From an uncultured Shimia sp. (GTDB lineage Bacteria; Pseudomonadota; Alphaproteobacteria; Rhodobacterales; Rhodobacteraceae): a stretch of DNA of 64,000 bases. The notes beneath the pieces are model-generated. The model saw only the letters and a list, made by a program, of their open reading frames with translations, searched no databases and was not told where the DNA came from. This document shows, piece by piece, positions 17,897 through 29,296 of this stretch. The stretch covers positions 1,054,001-1,118,000 of the forward strand of contig NZ_CANLRL010000001.1 in assembly GCF_947493595.1 (NCBI RefSeq), in the 5' to 3' direction. A program made the position numbers and the translations under genes. Position 1 is the stretch's first letter. Each line of letters opens with the position of its first letter.

Positions 17897-20202
17897 GCGC
17901 TGGAAATCCTGGCATGGACAGCTTCGGTTAGGTCGCTGAGTGAAAAAGGCTTGGGAAGAAAGCTGGAGTTTTCAATTCGCGCCTGATCATCGGAGAAACT
18001 GTCCTCGGCATAGCCGGATACAAAAATGACCGGCACGTTAGGATAATTTTCACGGGCCAGACGCACCCAGCTTGGCCCGTCCATCCCTGGCATAATCACA
18101 TCGCTGACAAATACGTCTATTTGGGGATGATCCGCATCCAACACGTCAAGCGCCTCTTCTCCTGAAGCCGCCTCAAGCACAGTGAACCCGCGCATCTTTA
18201 GCGCCCGGGTCGCAAAAGACCGCACGGGCGCCTCATCTTCCACCAGCAGCACAACGCCGCTATGCTGCACTTCCGGTAAGTCCGGACGCTTTCCAAGCTC
18301 CGGCGCCGCAACTTGTTCGGCAGCAGCACCATGTGCTGGGAACATCAGCGTAAAAGTGGTGCCGACCCCTTCGCTACTGTCCACAAAGATGTAGCCGCCT
18401 GTTTGTTTCACGATACCGTAGGCAGTACTCAAACCAAGACCAGTGCCTTCGCCAGTTTTCTTGGTGGTGAAAAACGGCTCAAAGACCTTTTGCAGCTTGT
18501 CTTGCGCGATGCCGATGCCTTGATCCGCTACGGTCACGGACACATAGTTGCCAACTGGAACAATCACGCGATCCCGCTCCAGCGGTGCATCCAGCTCAAC
18601 ACTTTCAGTGGTCACACGAATTTCACCACCGTCAGGCATGGCATCCCGCGCATTCACCACCAGGTTCATAAGCACCTGTTCCAATTGCCGTTTATCGGCG
18701 CGGATGGCCGGCAACACCGGATCATTGTTCAACGTCAATGCAACACGTTCTCCCACCAACCGGTTCAAAAGGTGGGTCAAATCCGCCAAAGTATTGCGCA
18801 GGTCCAGCACCTCGGGACGCAGGTTTTGCTTACGGGAAAACGCCAGCAACTGCCCAACCAACGCGGCGGCCCGGTTGGCGTTTTGGTTGATCTGAATGAG
18901 GTCCGCATAATCCGCATCACCTTGATCATGACGCAGTAGCAACAGGTCGCAATGCCCTGAAATCGCAGTCAAAAGGTTGTTGAAATCATGCGCCACGCCA
19001 CCTGCCAATTGGCCAATTGCCTGCATCTTTTGGCTTTGCACGAACTGGGCTTCCAACGACTTGAGTTCGGTTGCATCGCTCAAAACCGCAATCAAGGAGG
19101 TCTCGCCACCTTCCACCACACGGTTCAAACTGACCTGCACAATCACTTCCTTGTCGTCGCGCTTTAAACGCAAAAACTCGGATTGATTGACCGCCTTACC
19201 CTGAGCGGCCTCCATCAGCCAGTCCACAATCGACCGCCCCAACCCTTCCATCAAATCACCAATAAAGGACTTGGACGATATCTCCATATTCACCAGCGAA
19301 CGGGCTGCACGGTTAGCCAGAAGCACATCACCCGCAGGGTTAACCTTCAAAAGCGCAACCGGCAGTTCATCAAACTGTACCGCCCCGTCCCGCATCACAG
19401 GCACTTCGGTGGGCAGCAGATAGATTTCGCGACGCCCGGCCGTGGCCTCAAATTCGGCCACCAAACACTGCTGTTCCCCGTTTGATGTGTGCACAACTGT
19501 AGCACTGCGCAGATCCTGGACATCTGGGCCAAACACGTCCGCGATGGTTTTTTTGCGCTCTCCCAATAAATGTCGCGCTGCCGGATTCATAAACAGGACA
19601 GTACCGGAGCGCCCAACGGTTAGCATCGGCAACCGCGGCGCGCCGCCGGAATGTTGTGCGTCCGCGACCGGGCTGGTTCGCTGGATGCTCCACAACAGCA
19701 CACCAAATTCCAGCGCCTTGACCGTGAGTCGCATCATGGTTTCGCGAAGTGATAGTTCTTCCTCACATCGGCCATCAGAAAGGCAGCTGGCAATCATGTC
19801 ACGCACTTTTCCTTCGGCGTCCAACATTTGATCCGACAGAGCGTCGACCATTGTGTCGCGCGCGCCCATACCGGTCTCCATCGCAGCCTGATTGGCGTAG
19901 ATGATTTGACCTTCGGGGTTGGAAACAAATGTCAAATCGGAGGCATCTTCAAACATCCGCCGCAAAAGCGATACAGCCCGCATTTGCGCCGCCTTGCGGC
20001 GCAAGGACACCATCAAGCTCACCGCTGCGCCTAAACCAAGAAGACCGCTGGCAAAAACCATCGCAGCCCGCATCGGACCAGCCTGCAAAAGAACAGCCGT
20101 CACCACCATGACCAACGCGGCCAAGGCCAGGATTCCGGCATGATGAGGAGTGTCACCCAAATGGCGGGGAGCAGGCCCTTTGGCCTCTGTCGAATTGGAC
20201 AC
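17893..20202 (-). CDS. cckA: Hybrid sensor kinase CckA
   Basis: A 769-residue hybrid histidine kinase that feeds the CckA-ChpT-CtrA phosphorelay; in the Roseobacter group this controls motility, gene transfer agents and cell-cycle features. Two N-terminal membrane helices (about 23-40 and 46-66) are followed by PAS-like regions (about 75-170 and 190-260, then 275-380). The HisKA domain has the phospho-accepting His405 in GGVAHDFNNLLTAISGH. An HATPase domain and a C-terminal receiver follow, with Asp701 (FVSDVIMPG) and Lys751. The split GVAHDFNNLL motif is the CckA hallmark. The region upstream (20223-20271) holds a dyad with a CtrA-like site. Confidence 0.93.
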   Translation of the reverse strand: MSNSTEAKGPAPRHLGDTPHHAGILALAALVMVVTAVLLQAGPMRAAMVFASGLLGLGAAVSLMVSLRRKAAQMRAVSLLRRMFEDASDLTFVSNPEGQIIYANQAAMETGMGARDTMVDALSDQMLDAEGKVRDMIASCLSDGRCEEELSLRETMMRLTVKALEFGVLLWSIQRTSPVADAQHSGGAPRLPMLTVGRSGTVLFMNPAARHLLGERKKTIADVFGPDVQDLRSATVVHTSNGEQQCLVAEFEATAGRREIYLLPTEVPVMRDGAVQFDELPVALLKVNPAGDVLLANRAARSLVNMEISSKSFIGDLMEGLGRSIVDWLMEAAQGKAVNQSEFLRLKRDDKEVIVQVSLNRVVEGGETSLIAVLSDATELKSLEAQFVQSQKMQAIGQLAGGVAHDFNNLLTAISGHCDLLLLRHDQGDADYADLIQINQNANRAAALVGQLLAFSRKQNLRPEVLDLRNTLADLTHLLNRLVGERVALTLNNDPVLPAIRADKRQLEQVLMNLVVNARDAMPDGGEIRVTTESVELDAPLERDRVIVPVGNYVSVTVADQGIGIAQDKLQKVFEPFFTTKKTGEGTGLGLSTAYGIVKQTGGYIFVDSSEGVGTTFTLMFPAHGAAAEQVAAPELGKRPDLPEVQHSGVVLLVEDEAPVRSFATRALKMRGFTVLEAASGEEALDVLDADHPQIDVFVSDVIMPGMDGPSWVRLARENYPNVPVIFVSGYAEDSFSDDQARIENSSFLPKPFSLSDLTEAVHARISSA

Positions 20203-20222
20203 GTCTGCACCTATTCTTTTAC

Positions 20223-20271
20223 GTCTTCGTTAATATGCATCAAATTATCTTAAACACGCATTAACGAAGAC
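20223..20271. promoter_or_regulatory. Dyad with CtrA-like TTAA-N7-TTAAC site upstream of cckA
   Basis: GTCTTCGTTAAT at 20223-20234 is repeated inverted and perfectly as ATTAACGAAGAC at 20260-20271. Inside, TTAA (20250-20253), seven bases and TTAAC (20261-20265) form the CtrA consensus. The element sits between the RsmB-like gene and cckA, about 20-70 bases before the cckA start. It could be an operator or a structured terminator of the upstream gene. Confidence 0.6.
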
Positions 20272-20292
20272 AGAAGAAAAAGCGTAAGTCCG

Positions 20293-21441
20293 CTATTTTT
20301 TTCGCAAAATTGCCCCGAAGAACCCGTCGCCCCCCTCCGAAAGCAGGAACTGCCGGTCCCAGCTGCGCTCCCAGGACGGATTGTTCTGCAAAAACCGGTC
20401 GATTTGCTCGGTATTTTCCGCATCCAGAACCGAACACGTGGCATAGACAAGCACGCCGTCCGGCGCCACATACGTCTTCGCTTGCTCCAAAATTTCCGAT
20501 TGTGTCATTTCCAACTGTGCCAAATCCGCAGGCGTAAACCGCCACTTTGCATCCGGCGCGCGCCGCCAAGTGCCACTTCCAGAACACGGCACATCACACA
20601 ACACAATGTCATAAGGTGCGCACGCCTGTGGCTCTTCTACAATCTGCACATTCACCCCGGCGCGCTTCGCCCGAGCCGGGAGATCTGCCATCCGCTGCGG
20701 CAACGCATCATGCGCAAAATAGTACGCATCCGCACGGCCGGCCATTGCCAGGGTCTTGCCGCCACCCCCTGCGCAATAGTCCAACACTTTCATGCTGTTA
20801 TCAATCGTAAGTGCCGCAACCAATGCCTGACTGGAGGCATCCTGAAGTTCGACCAGGCCAGTGAGGTAAGCCGCGTTGTTTTTAACGCGCCGTGCGCCTT
20901 CGGTCACTTCCAAAGCCGTGTCCACCAAATCCATCGGGCGGACCATAATGCCGTCCTGCGCCAACAGCTTCTGCGCCGCCGCCACTGTGGCTTTTCCAAG
21001 GTTGACCCGCAGGATAACTGGCGCTCTGCCTCGGAGCGCGTTGTGAGTTGCCTCAAATGCCGCGCCCAGGCTGGCCCGCATTGGTTCATGCAGCCACTCT
21101 GGCAAATCCAACGGCCCCGACCCGGCAGGTGTTATGTCATCCTGATCGGTCAGTGGGGTTGGACCGTATCCATTGCCGCTGAACAAATCATCTAAGTCCG
21201 CGCCATCCTGACGCAGGATGCCGATCATCAAGCCGCGTCCATGCAGGCCACCACCAACAAACGCCGCAGACTCCCTGCAACGCAAGGCATCAAACACATG
21301 ATCGCGCACTGCGGCACGGTCCTTGGAGCCTGCAAATCGGCTGCGACGGGCCCATCCTGTCAGCGCTTTTTCAGCTGGGGCACCGTCTAGGATCTGATCC
21401 AGAATTTCAATTGCGGCTTGTACACGCGCTGCTGGCGTCAT
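20293..21441 (-). CDS. RsmB/NOP-type RNA cytosine-C5 methyltransferase
   Basis: A 382-residue SAM-dependent RNA m5C methyltransferase of the RsmB/NOL1/NOP2 family, probably acting on 16S rRNA or tRNA. The SAM-binding motif is VLDYCAGGGGKTLAMA. The catalytic segments are DVPCSGSGTWRR (motif IV, with the PCSGSG cysteine) and YATCSV (motif VI, with the nucleophile cysteine). The N-terminal region resembles the NusB-like RNA-binding part of RsmB, though shortened. It precedes cckA by about 90 bases on the same strand. Confidence 0.88.
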   Translation of the reverse strand: MTPAARVQAAIEILDQILDGAPAEKALTGWARRSRFAGSKDRAAVRDHVFDALRCRESAAFVGGGLHGRGLMIGILRQDGADLDDLFSGNGYGPTPLTDQDDITPAGSGPLDLPEWLHEPMRASLGAAFEATHNALRGRAPVILRVNLGKATVAAAQKLLAQDGIMVRPMDLVDTALEVTEGARRVKNNAAYLTGLVELQDASSQALVAALTIDNSMKVLDYCAGGGGKTLAMAGRADAYYFAHDALPQRMADLPARAKRAGVNVQIVEEPQACAPYDIVLCDVPCSGSGTWRRAPDAKWRFTPADLAQLEMTQSEILEQAKTYVAPDGVLVYATCSVLDAENTEQIDRFLQNNPSWERSWDRQFLLSEGGDGFFGAILRKK

Positions 21442-21720
21442 ATGCTTGTCCTATTCCTTACGCGGTAGTGCGTGAACCGTTGACCACATCAAGTTCAACC
21501 GTTCCTGCTCTACATCAGGCCTCTCCCATATCGCAAGCAGACAGGTGCTGCCTAAAAAACAGGCACCCATCAACGTAGGCAAGAAATACTCCCATCAACA
21601 TTCCTTCCTAGATTGCAAAATACGCTATCGCCCTACAAATAAGGCCTCTCATAAGTCTTCATTAAGCCTGGCATCTGTACCTCGAGCGGTAACCAGCCAA
21701 CAACTTCGAGAGTTGAAGCC

Positions 21721-23628
21721 ATGCCAGCTATTCTAACCAGACTGTCCACACGGATCAGTGCCATTGCCGTTGTGGCCTTGGCTCTTGCCATTGTTCTCAC
21801 CCTTTTGCTGCAAAACCACATGCGCAATACTGTGGAAACCATGTACAACACCAAACTCCTTGAGCTCACCGAAACCGCAACCAGCTTGCTATCTAAGCTG
21901 GACCAAGGTGTACAGGAGGGGAAATACAGCCCTGAAGAGGCCCACGCCTTGGGTCGGGAACAGCTCGAGGCACTGTCTTATGGTGACAATGGCTACATGT
22001 TTGCCTTCGACACCGACTACATCATGACCGCGCACCCGCACCGCCCCCAGTGGATCGGCCACAACCAAGCCGGCCTGGAAGATCCCAACGGTGTCAAAAT
22101 CTTTCAGGAAATGCGAAAGGTTGCCATGGAGAATGGCAGCGGTACTCTGATCTATCACTTCCAGAAACCAGACAGCGATCTGCAAGAAGCCAAAATTGGT
22201 TTTGCCATTCACTTTGAGCCTTGGAACTGGATTGTAGGCACGGGCGCTTACCTGTCCGATATCGAGGCAGAGATGGCCAAAATCCGCAACAAGGCTTTGA
22301 CGATCCTGGGCGGCATTCTTGTTGTTCTGTCACTGGTGGCGTACTTCATCACCCGCAGCGTGACCGGTCCAATGGGCACCCTGCGCGGACGCATGGCCGA
22401 CCTCGCCGAGGGCGACACAGAGGCGGATATTCCCTTCACGCAAACTCAGAACGAATTGGGCGACATGGCGCGCACTCTGGATGTGTTCCGCGCAGCTCTA
22501 CTGCGTCAACGTGAACTGGAAGCCAGTCAGAAAGAAGCCGCCGCCGTTCAATCCGAAGTGGTGGAAACGCTGTCTGATCACCTTTCTGACCTTTCCGGTG
22601 GCGATCTGACGTCAAACATCACCGCTGTGTTCCCTGAGGAATATGAAAAACTACGCGAGGATTTCAACGCCTCCATCACCAACCTCAGCCGTACGGTGAC
22701 CGACGTGGTTGAGTCCTCCCAGTCCATTCACAACGGCGCCACCGAAATCAGCCAGGCGTCTGATGATCTGTCCAAACGCACGGAGAGCCAGGCGGCAACC
22801 TTGGAAGAAACAGCAGCAGCGCTGGATGACCTGACACGTTCGGTTAAAGCGGCAGCAGACGGCGCACGCGACGTTGAAGGCACCATGCAGACCGCCAAGA
22901 CTGAAGCTGAAGAAAGTGGCGAAGTGGTGCGCAATGCCGTCTCCGCCATGACCGAGATCGAGCAGAGCTCGACCCACATTTCTCAGATTATCTCGGTGAT
23001 CGACGACATCGCCTTCCAGACCAATCTGCTTGCGCTGAACGCAGGCGTGGAAGCCGCCCGTGCTGGCGACGCTGGCCGTGGCTTTGCGGTTGTGGCTTCT
23101 GAGGTCCGTAAACTGGCGCATAGCTCGTCCGAAGCGGCCAACGAGATTAAGGCACTCATCGACAAATCGTCCGAACAGGTGGATCGCGGTGTGAACCTTG
23201 TCGGTCAAACCGGCGATGCGCTGAGCTTGATCGTAGAACGTGTCGTACACATCTCCGGCATGGTTTCCGCCATTGCTGATGGCGCCACTGAGCAATCCCA
23301 AAGCTTGGCAGAGATCAATGCTGGCGTGATGCAGCTGGATCAGGTGACACAGAAAAACGCCGCCATGGTCGAAGAATCAACGGCGGCCACACATTTGCTG
23401 AAATCGGACGCCGTTGGCCTGGCCAATATGGTTGGCCATTTCAAACTGGGCAATAAAACCAAAGCCAACAAACAACAGGCACCAGCCGAAGTGACCGCGA
23501 CCGATTGGCAAGAAGATAAGAAAGCTGACACGCAAAAACCAAAGGCAAAACCAGCAGCGCCGCAACCAGCGGCCCCAAGCTTCAGCTCAAACGGCAACGC
23601 CGCTGAAGAAACATGGACTGACTTCTAA
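21721..23628 (+). CDS. Methyl-accepting chemotaxis protein with sCache_2-type sensor
   Basis: A 635-residue transmembrane chemoreceptor. TM1 is about residues 10-30. The periplasmic part (about 31-185) has the single-Cache_2 pattern, with [29 protein letters not shown] and the closing [15 protein letters not shown] segment split across the domain. TM2 is about 192-215, followed by HAMP (about 215-270) and the long coiled-coil signalling domain, with the hairpin tip [20 protein letters not shown] (only cited as motif). The last residues, TWTDF, resemble the xWxxF pentapeptide that tethers CheR/CheB for adaptation. The Pro/Lys/Ala-rich linker before it is a flexible tether. Ligand unknown; small carboxylates are common for this sensor type. 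Confidence 0.93.
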   Translation: MPAILTRLSTRISAIAVVALALAIVLTLLLQNHMRNTVETMYNTKLLELTETATSLLSKLDQGVQEGKYSPEEAHALGREQLEALSYGDNGYMFAFDTDYIMTAHPHRPQWIGHNQAGLEDPNGVKIFQEMRKVAMENGSGTLIYHFQKPDSDLQEAKIGFAIHFEPWNWIVGTGAYLSDIEAEMAKIRNKALTILGGILVVLSLVAYFITRSVTGPMGTLRGRMADLAEGDTEADIPFTQTQNELGDMARTLDVFRAALLRQRELEASQKEAAAVQSEVVETLSDHLSDLSGGDLTSNITAVFPEEYEKLREDFNASITNLSRTVTDVVESSQSIHNGATEISQASDDLSKRTESQAATLEETAAALDDLTRSVKAAADGARDVEGTMQTAKTEAEESGEVVRNAVSAMTEIEQSSTHISQIISVIDDIAFQTNLLALNAGVEAARAGDAGRGFAVVASEVRKLAHSSSEAANEIKALIDKSSEQVDRGVNLVGQTGDALSLIVERVVHISGMVSAIADGATEQSQSLAEINAGVMQLDQVTQKNAAMVEESTAATHLLKSDAVGLANMVGHFKLGNKTKANKQQAPAEVTATDWQEDKKADTQKPKAKPAAPQPAAPSFSSNGNAAEETWTDF

Positions 23629-23649
23629 ACCGACCCAAAAGCCAAATAG

Positions 23650-23686
23650 AAAGGGCTGAACCTGCAAAGGTTCAGCCCTTTCTCAT
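23650..23686. terminator. Bidirectional terminator between chemoreceptor and guaB
   Basis: AAAGGGCTGAACCT, loop GCAA and AGGTTCAGCCCTTT form a perfect 14-bp stem. It serves the plus-strand chemoreceptor gene and the minus-strand guaB, which converge here. Confidence 0.9.
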
Positions 23687-23715
23687 TTTTGAAACCAACC
23701 TTGCGCCAAGGGCTA

Positions 23716-25233
<1,518 letters not shown>

Positions 25234-25437
25234 CTAATCGCCGCCATTTGCTGCTTCTAACACCTTCCCGAGCCAAATACTTTGGTCACATCTGCCCTAC
25301 GCCCATTTTCTGACCCAACGGTCAACTTTTAGCCACCTCGGTGACGCCCATAGACCACCCCATGCCGCTCCTTGCCTTTTTCGGCAAATTTCGGCAGCTA
25401 TGCTGCCAGCCAAGCGAACAGACTTAAGGCCTTCTCG

Positions 25438-27477
25438 ATGAGCAGCGACCCATTAGTGATCTTCACCCCTTCCGGCAAACGCGGCCACTTTCCTGTCGGC
25501 ACGCCGGTTTTGACTGCTGCCCGCCAGTTGGGTGTTGATCTGGACAGTGTGTGCGGCGGCCGTGGCGTCTGCTCCAAATGCCAGATCACCCCGTCTTATG
25601 GCGAGTTTCCCAAACACGGCGTGACCGTTTCTGAAGATGCATTGTCCGACTGGAACGCGGTAGAGCAACGCTACGACGACAAACGCGGCCTGACCAAAGG
25701 CCGCCGCCTTGGTTGTCAGGCCACCGTGCAAGGAGACATTGTGATCGACGTGCCACCAGAGAGCCAGGTGCACAAACAGGTGGTGCGCAAACGGGCCGAG
25801 GTGCGCGACATCACGCTGAACCCCACCGTGCATCTCACCTACGTCGAAGTCGAAGAACCCGACATGCACAAGCCGTCCGGCGACCTTGAGCGCCTACTGA
25901 CTGCGCTAAAGGCCGCAACTGGCCATGCAGAAATCTCGGTAGACACCCACCTTCTACGTCCGCTGCAACCAATCCTGCGCAAAGGAAATTGGACTGTCAC
26001 CGCCGCTATTCATCAAGACCACACCGGCGCCCTGCCCCGTCTGATCGCCCTCTGGCCAGGCTATTTTGAGGACCCAGTCTACGGCCTCGCCGTCGATCTC
26101 GGCTCCACCACCATCGCGGGCCACCTCTGTGATCTGACCAGCGGCGAAGTGGTTGCTTCTTCCGGCCTGATGAACCCGCAAATCCGATTTGGCGAAGACC
26201 TGATGAGCCGCGTCAGCTACGCGATGATGAACAAAGGCGGCGATCTGGAAATGACCGAAGCGGTACGCAACGGTCTCAACCAACTGGTCACGGACATTGC
26301 CAAAGACGCCGACATCGCGCCGACGCAAATCCTCGACGCAGTGTTTGTGATGAACCCGGTGATGCACCACTTGTTCCTTGGCATAGACCCGTTTGAGCTG
26401 GGTCAGGCTCCTTTTGCCATTGCCACCTCAGACGCGCTCTCCCTGCCCGCCTCTGAACTCGGCCTCACCATAGCCCCCGGCACCCGCGCCTATCTTCTGC
26501 CCTGCATCGCCGGTCACGTGGGCGCAGACGCCGCGGGGGTGGCACTCTCCGAAGCTCCCGACAAATCCGAAGACCTCGCGCTGGTGGTCGACGTGGGCAC
26601 CAACGCCGAAATCCTGCTGGGCGACAAAAATGGCGTGCTCGCCTGCTCTTCCCCTACCGGCCCCGCCTTTGAAGGCGCACAGATCAGCGCAGGCCAACGC
26701 GCCGCCCCCGGTGCCATTGAGCGAGTGGAAATCGATCCCGCCACCAAAGAGCCGCGCTTCCGCGTGATCGGCTGTGAGCTGTGGTCGGATGACGACGATT
26801 TCTCTACGGCCATCGCTGCAACCGGCATCACCGGCATCTGCGGCTCCGGCATCATCGAAGTCATTGCAGAGATGCGCCTCGCGGGCATCGTCGATGCCTC
26901 TGGCCTGATTGGATCTGCTGAACAAACCGGTACATCCCGCTGCTTTGCGGACGGGCGTACCAACTCCTACACGCTGTGGGAAGGTGACGCCGACCAAAAA
27001 CCCATCACCGTCACCAATGCCGACATCCGCGCCATCCAGATGGCCAAAGCCGCGCTCTACTCCGGCGCGCGTCTGCTGATGGACAAACGTGGCGTGGATC
27101 AAGTCGACCGTGTCGTGCTCGCAGGCGCCTTTGGCGCGCATATCTCTGCCAAACATGCCATGGTTTTGGGTATGATCCCCGACTGCCCGCTCGACAAAGT
27201 CACCTCTGCTGGCAACGCCGCAGGCACTGGCGCCCGCATCGCGCTTTTGAACAAAGACGCCCGCAGCGAAATCGAAACCCTCGTGCGCAAGATTGAGAAA
27301 ATCGAAACCGCCGTGGAACCGCGCTTCCAGGAGCATTTTGTGAATGCTTCTGCTCTACCCAATTCTGCCGACCCGTTCCCGATCCTGCGTGGCGTGGTTG
27401 ATTTGCCTGAAGTAAGCTTCAACACAGGTGGTGGAGATGCCGCAAGTGGTGGTCGCCGACGCCGGCGCCGAAGCTAA
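25438..27477 (+). CDS. RamA-like corrinoid activation protein (2Fe-2S ferredoxin plus ASKHA, DUF4445)
   Basis: A 679-residue protein: an N-terminal 2Fe-2S ferredoxin domain with ligands Cys39, Cys45, Cys48 and Cys93, a linker, then an ASKHA ATPase-like fold (YGLAVDLGSTTIAGHL, DVGTNAEILLG, GSGIIE). Family members reductively reactivate oxidised cobalamin on corrinoid proteins using ATP. Several Roseobacter genomes lack the MetH reactivation domain, and genetic evidence (recalled, not looked up) links a DUF4445 protein to methionine synthase reactivation. No methyltransferase is adjacent here, which fits a general role. It ends with a basic tail GGRRRRRRS. ATG 25438 is the family start. Confidence 0.88.
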   Translation: MSSDPLVIFTPSGKRGHFPVGTPVLTAARQLGVDLDSVCGGRGVCSKCQITPSYGEFPKHGVTVSEDALSDWNAVEQRYDDKRGLTKGRRLGCQATVQGDIVIDVPPESQVHKQVVRKRAEVRDITLNPTVHLTYVEVEEPDMHKPSGDLERLLTALKAATGHAEISVDTHLLRPLQPILRKGNWTVTAAIHQDHTGALPRLIALWPGYFEDPVYGLAVDLGSTTIAGHLCDLTSGEVVASSGLMNPQIRFGEDLMSRVSYAMMNKGGDLEMTEAVRNGLNQLVTDIAKDADIAPTQILDAVFVMNPVMHHLFLGIDPFELGQAPFAIATSDALSLPASELGLTIAPGTRAYLLPCIAGHVGADAAGVALSEAPDKSEDLALVVDVGTNAEILLGDKNGVLACSSPTGPAFEGAQISAGQRAAPGAIERVEIDPATKEPRFRVIGCELWSDDDDFSTAIAATGITGICGSGIIEVIAEMRLAGIVDASGLIGSAEQTGTSRCFADGRTNSYTLWEGDADQKPITVTNADIRAIQMAKAALYSGARLLMDKRGVDQVDRVVLAGAFGAHISAKHAMVLGMIPDCPLDKVTSAGNAAGTGARIALLNKDARSEIETLVRKIEKIETAVEPRFQEHFVNASALPNSADPFPILRGVVDLPEVSFNTGGGDAASGGRRRRRRS

Positions 27478-27527
27478 GCAAATCCCGCTTGACCCTCCCG
27501 CAGCGCTGTCCTACCAACAGGCGTGCT

Positions 27528-27601
27528 GCGGGTATGGTGAAAAGGTATCACACGAGCTTCCCAAGCTCTTGTTACGGGTTCGATTCCCGTTACCCGCTCC
27601 A
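27528..27601 (+). tRNA. tRNA-Gly, anticodon CCC
   Basis: A 74-nt cloverleaf with acceptor GCGGGTA/TACCCGC, D stem GTGA/TCAC, anticodon loop TTCCCAA (anticodon CCC at 27560-27562, reading GGG), T stem ACGGG/CCCGT with loop TTCGATT, and a genome-encoded CCA end. The discriminator is T. Confidence 0.95.
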
Positions 27602-27634
27602 TAAAATCAATTACTTAACCGCGACACCTAACGC

Positions 27635-27663
27635 AAAACGCCGCGTTCCATTGAAACGCGGCG
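27635..27663 (-). terminator. Terminator after pgi
   Basis: CGCCGCGTT, loop CCATTGA and AACGCGGCG form a 9-bp stem 26 bases beyond the pgi stop. On the minus strand it is followed by TTTT. Confidence 0.75.
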
Positions 27664-27688
27664 CTGTCAGCATTTCTGTCAAATGCAC

Positions 27689-29290
27689 CTAATCGCGCAT
27701 GCTCAGAATATGATCCAGCAAAGCCACGGTGGACGCGCTTGACCCGTCCGGTGCTCCTTTGCCTTCCATCGCAGGCACCAGACCATTGGCCAGCTCTTTG
27801 CCAAGCTCCACACCCCATTGGTCGTAAGAGTTGATGCCGTAGATCACCCCTTCGACAAACACACGATGCTCATACATCGCTACAATCTGGCCCAGAACAT
27901 ACGGCGTTAGGCGCGGATAAACCAAGGTGGTCGACGGACGATTGCCTTCAAACACACGGTGTTTGGCCAACTGATCCAGTTTAGCGCCGGATACTCCCTT
28001 TTCTTCTAGCTGCGCCCGTGCTTCCGCCTCTGTCCGGCCCTTTAGCAAGGCTTCCGACTGCGCCAGACAATTGGCCACCAAAGCCCGATGATGTTCGCCC
28101 AAGGCTGGCTCATGCCCCTCAGCCCCCACCATGAACTCACACGGGACAACTTGCTGCCCTTGGTGGATCAACTGATAAAATGCGTGCTGCCCATTGGTGC
28201 CAGGCTCGCCCCACACCACCGGCCCCGCCACACGATCCAAACGCGCGCCATCCAACGCCACGCCTTTGCCGTTGCTCTCCATTTCAAGCTGCTGCAAATA
28301 CGCAGGCAACCGCGCCAGCCGTTGCTCATAAGGCAGCACGGCGCGCGTGGCATGACCACAGACCTGTTGGTTCCAAATCCCCACCAATGCCAAAAGCACC
28401 GGCAAGTTTTCCTCAAACGGCGCATCACAGAAGTGATGGTCCATCGCCTGAGCCCCTTCAAGGAAGCTCTCAAACGCCTTTGGCCCAATGGCCAACATCA
28501 GCGAAAAGCCAATGGGTCCCCAGACCGAGTAGCGTCCACCAACCCAATCCTCAAAACCAAACACCCGCTCCGCCGGAATACCAAACAACGCACAGCGATC
28601 CACGGCCGAAGAAATCGCTACAAACCGCTCCAGCGCATCTGGGCCACCGGCCCAATCCATCACCGTGCGCGCATTCATCAAGGTTTCTTGCGTGGTAAAA
28701 GTCTTGGAGGCGACAATCACCAACGTGCTTTCCGGATCAAGTCCCGCAAGCGTATCGGTCGCGTCCGCGCCATCGACGTTGGAGATAAAGTGGCACTTTG
28801 GCCCATCCCCATAGGGTTCTAGCGCCATGACCGCCATCAGTGGTCCAAGGTCAGAGCCACCAATACCGATATTCACCACATCCGTAATACGCTTGCCGTT
28901 GCCCGGGAAACTTCCGTCACGTATGGCGCTGGCCAGCTTAGCCATCCGCACACGTGTTTCTCGCACCTCTGGCAGCACATCCTGCCCATCTACGAACAGA
29001 GGATCATCTCCGAGATTGCGCAAAGCGGTGTGCAATACCGCGCGATCTTCGGTGACGTTGATCCTCTCACCCGCAAACATCGCGGTCCGTTTGGCCGCCA
29101 CACCCGCAGCCTCCGCCAGACGGATGAGAGCCGCCTTGGCCGCGCCGTCAATCGAGGTCTTGCTGTAGTCAAACAATAGCCCGTCCGTCTTCAGGCAAAA
29201 CGCCTGCGCCCGGCCTTCATCTGCGTCAAACAGCGCCGAAATCTGACGCGATGCCGCGCTCGCGCGCAGCCCGTCCAATTCAGTCCACAT
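27689..29290 (-). CDS. pgi: Glucose-6-phosphate isomerase
   Basis: A 533-residue phosphoglucose isomerase (G6P to F6P). Family marks are the GIGGSDLGP segment, the SKTFTTQETL phosphate-binding motif, VGGRYSVWGPIGF, and the C-terminal signature NSYDQWGVELGK with the catalytic lysine. ATG 29290 is preceded by GGAGTG; a TTG two codons earlier is less likely. It is the third gene of a zwf-pgl-pgi operon: the pgl stop lies just before it. In Roseobacters, with Entner-Doudoroff as the main route, Pgi mostly cycles F6P back to G6P (inference). A terminator follows at 27635. Confidence 0.97.
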   Translation of the reverse strand: MWTELDGLRASAASRQISALFDADEGRAQAFCLKTDGLLFDYSKTSIDGAAKAALIRLAEAAGVAAKRTAMFAGERINVTEDRAVLHTALRNLGDDPLFVDGQDVLPEVRETRVRMAKLASAIRDGSFPGNGKRITDVVNIGIGGSDLGPLMAVMALEPYGDGPKCHFISNVDGADATDTLAGLDPESTLVIVASKTFTTQETLMNARTVMDWAGGPDALERFVAISSAVDRCALFGIPAERVFGFEDWVGGRYSVWGPIGFSLMLAIGPKAFESFLEGAQAMDHHFCDAPFEENLPVLLALVGIWNQQVCGHATRAVLPYEQRLARLPAYLQQLEMESNGKGVALDGARLDRVAGPVVWGEPGTNGQHAFYQLIHQGQQVVPCEFMVGAEGHEPALGEHHRALVANCLAQSEALLKGRTEAEARAQLEEKGVSGAKLDQLAKHRVFEGNRPSTTLVYPRLTPYVLGQIVAMYEHRVFVEGVIYGINSYDQWGVELGKELANGLVPAMEGKGAPDGSSASTVALLDHILSMRD

Positions 29291-29296
29291 ACCCAA

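Noticed and set aside
25393-25407. GGCAGC-TAT-GCTGCC hairpin before the RamA-like gene as a riboswitch
   Set aside because: It is a single short stem. The surrounding bases do not fit the cobalamin or SAM-II riboswitch cores that I know.
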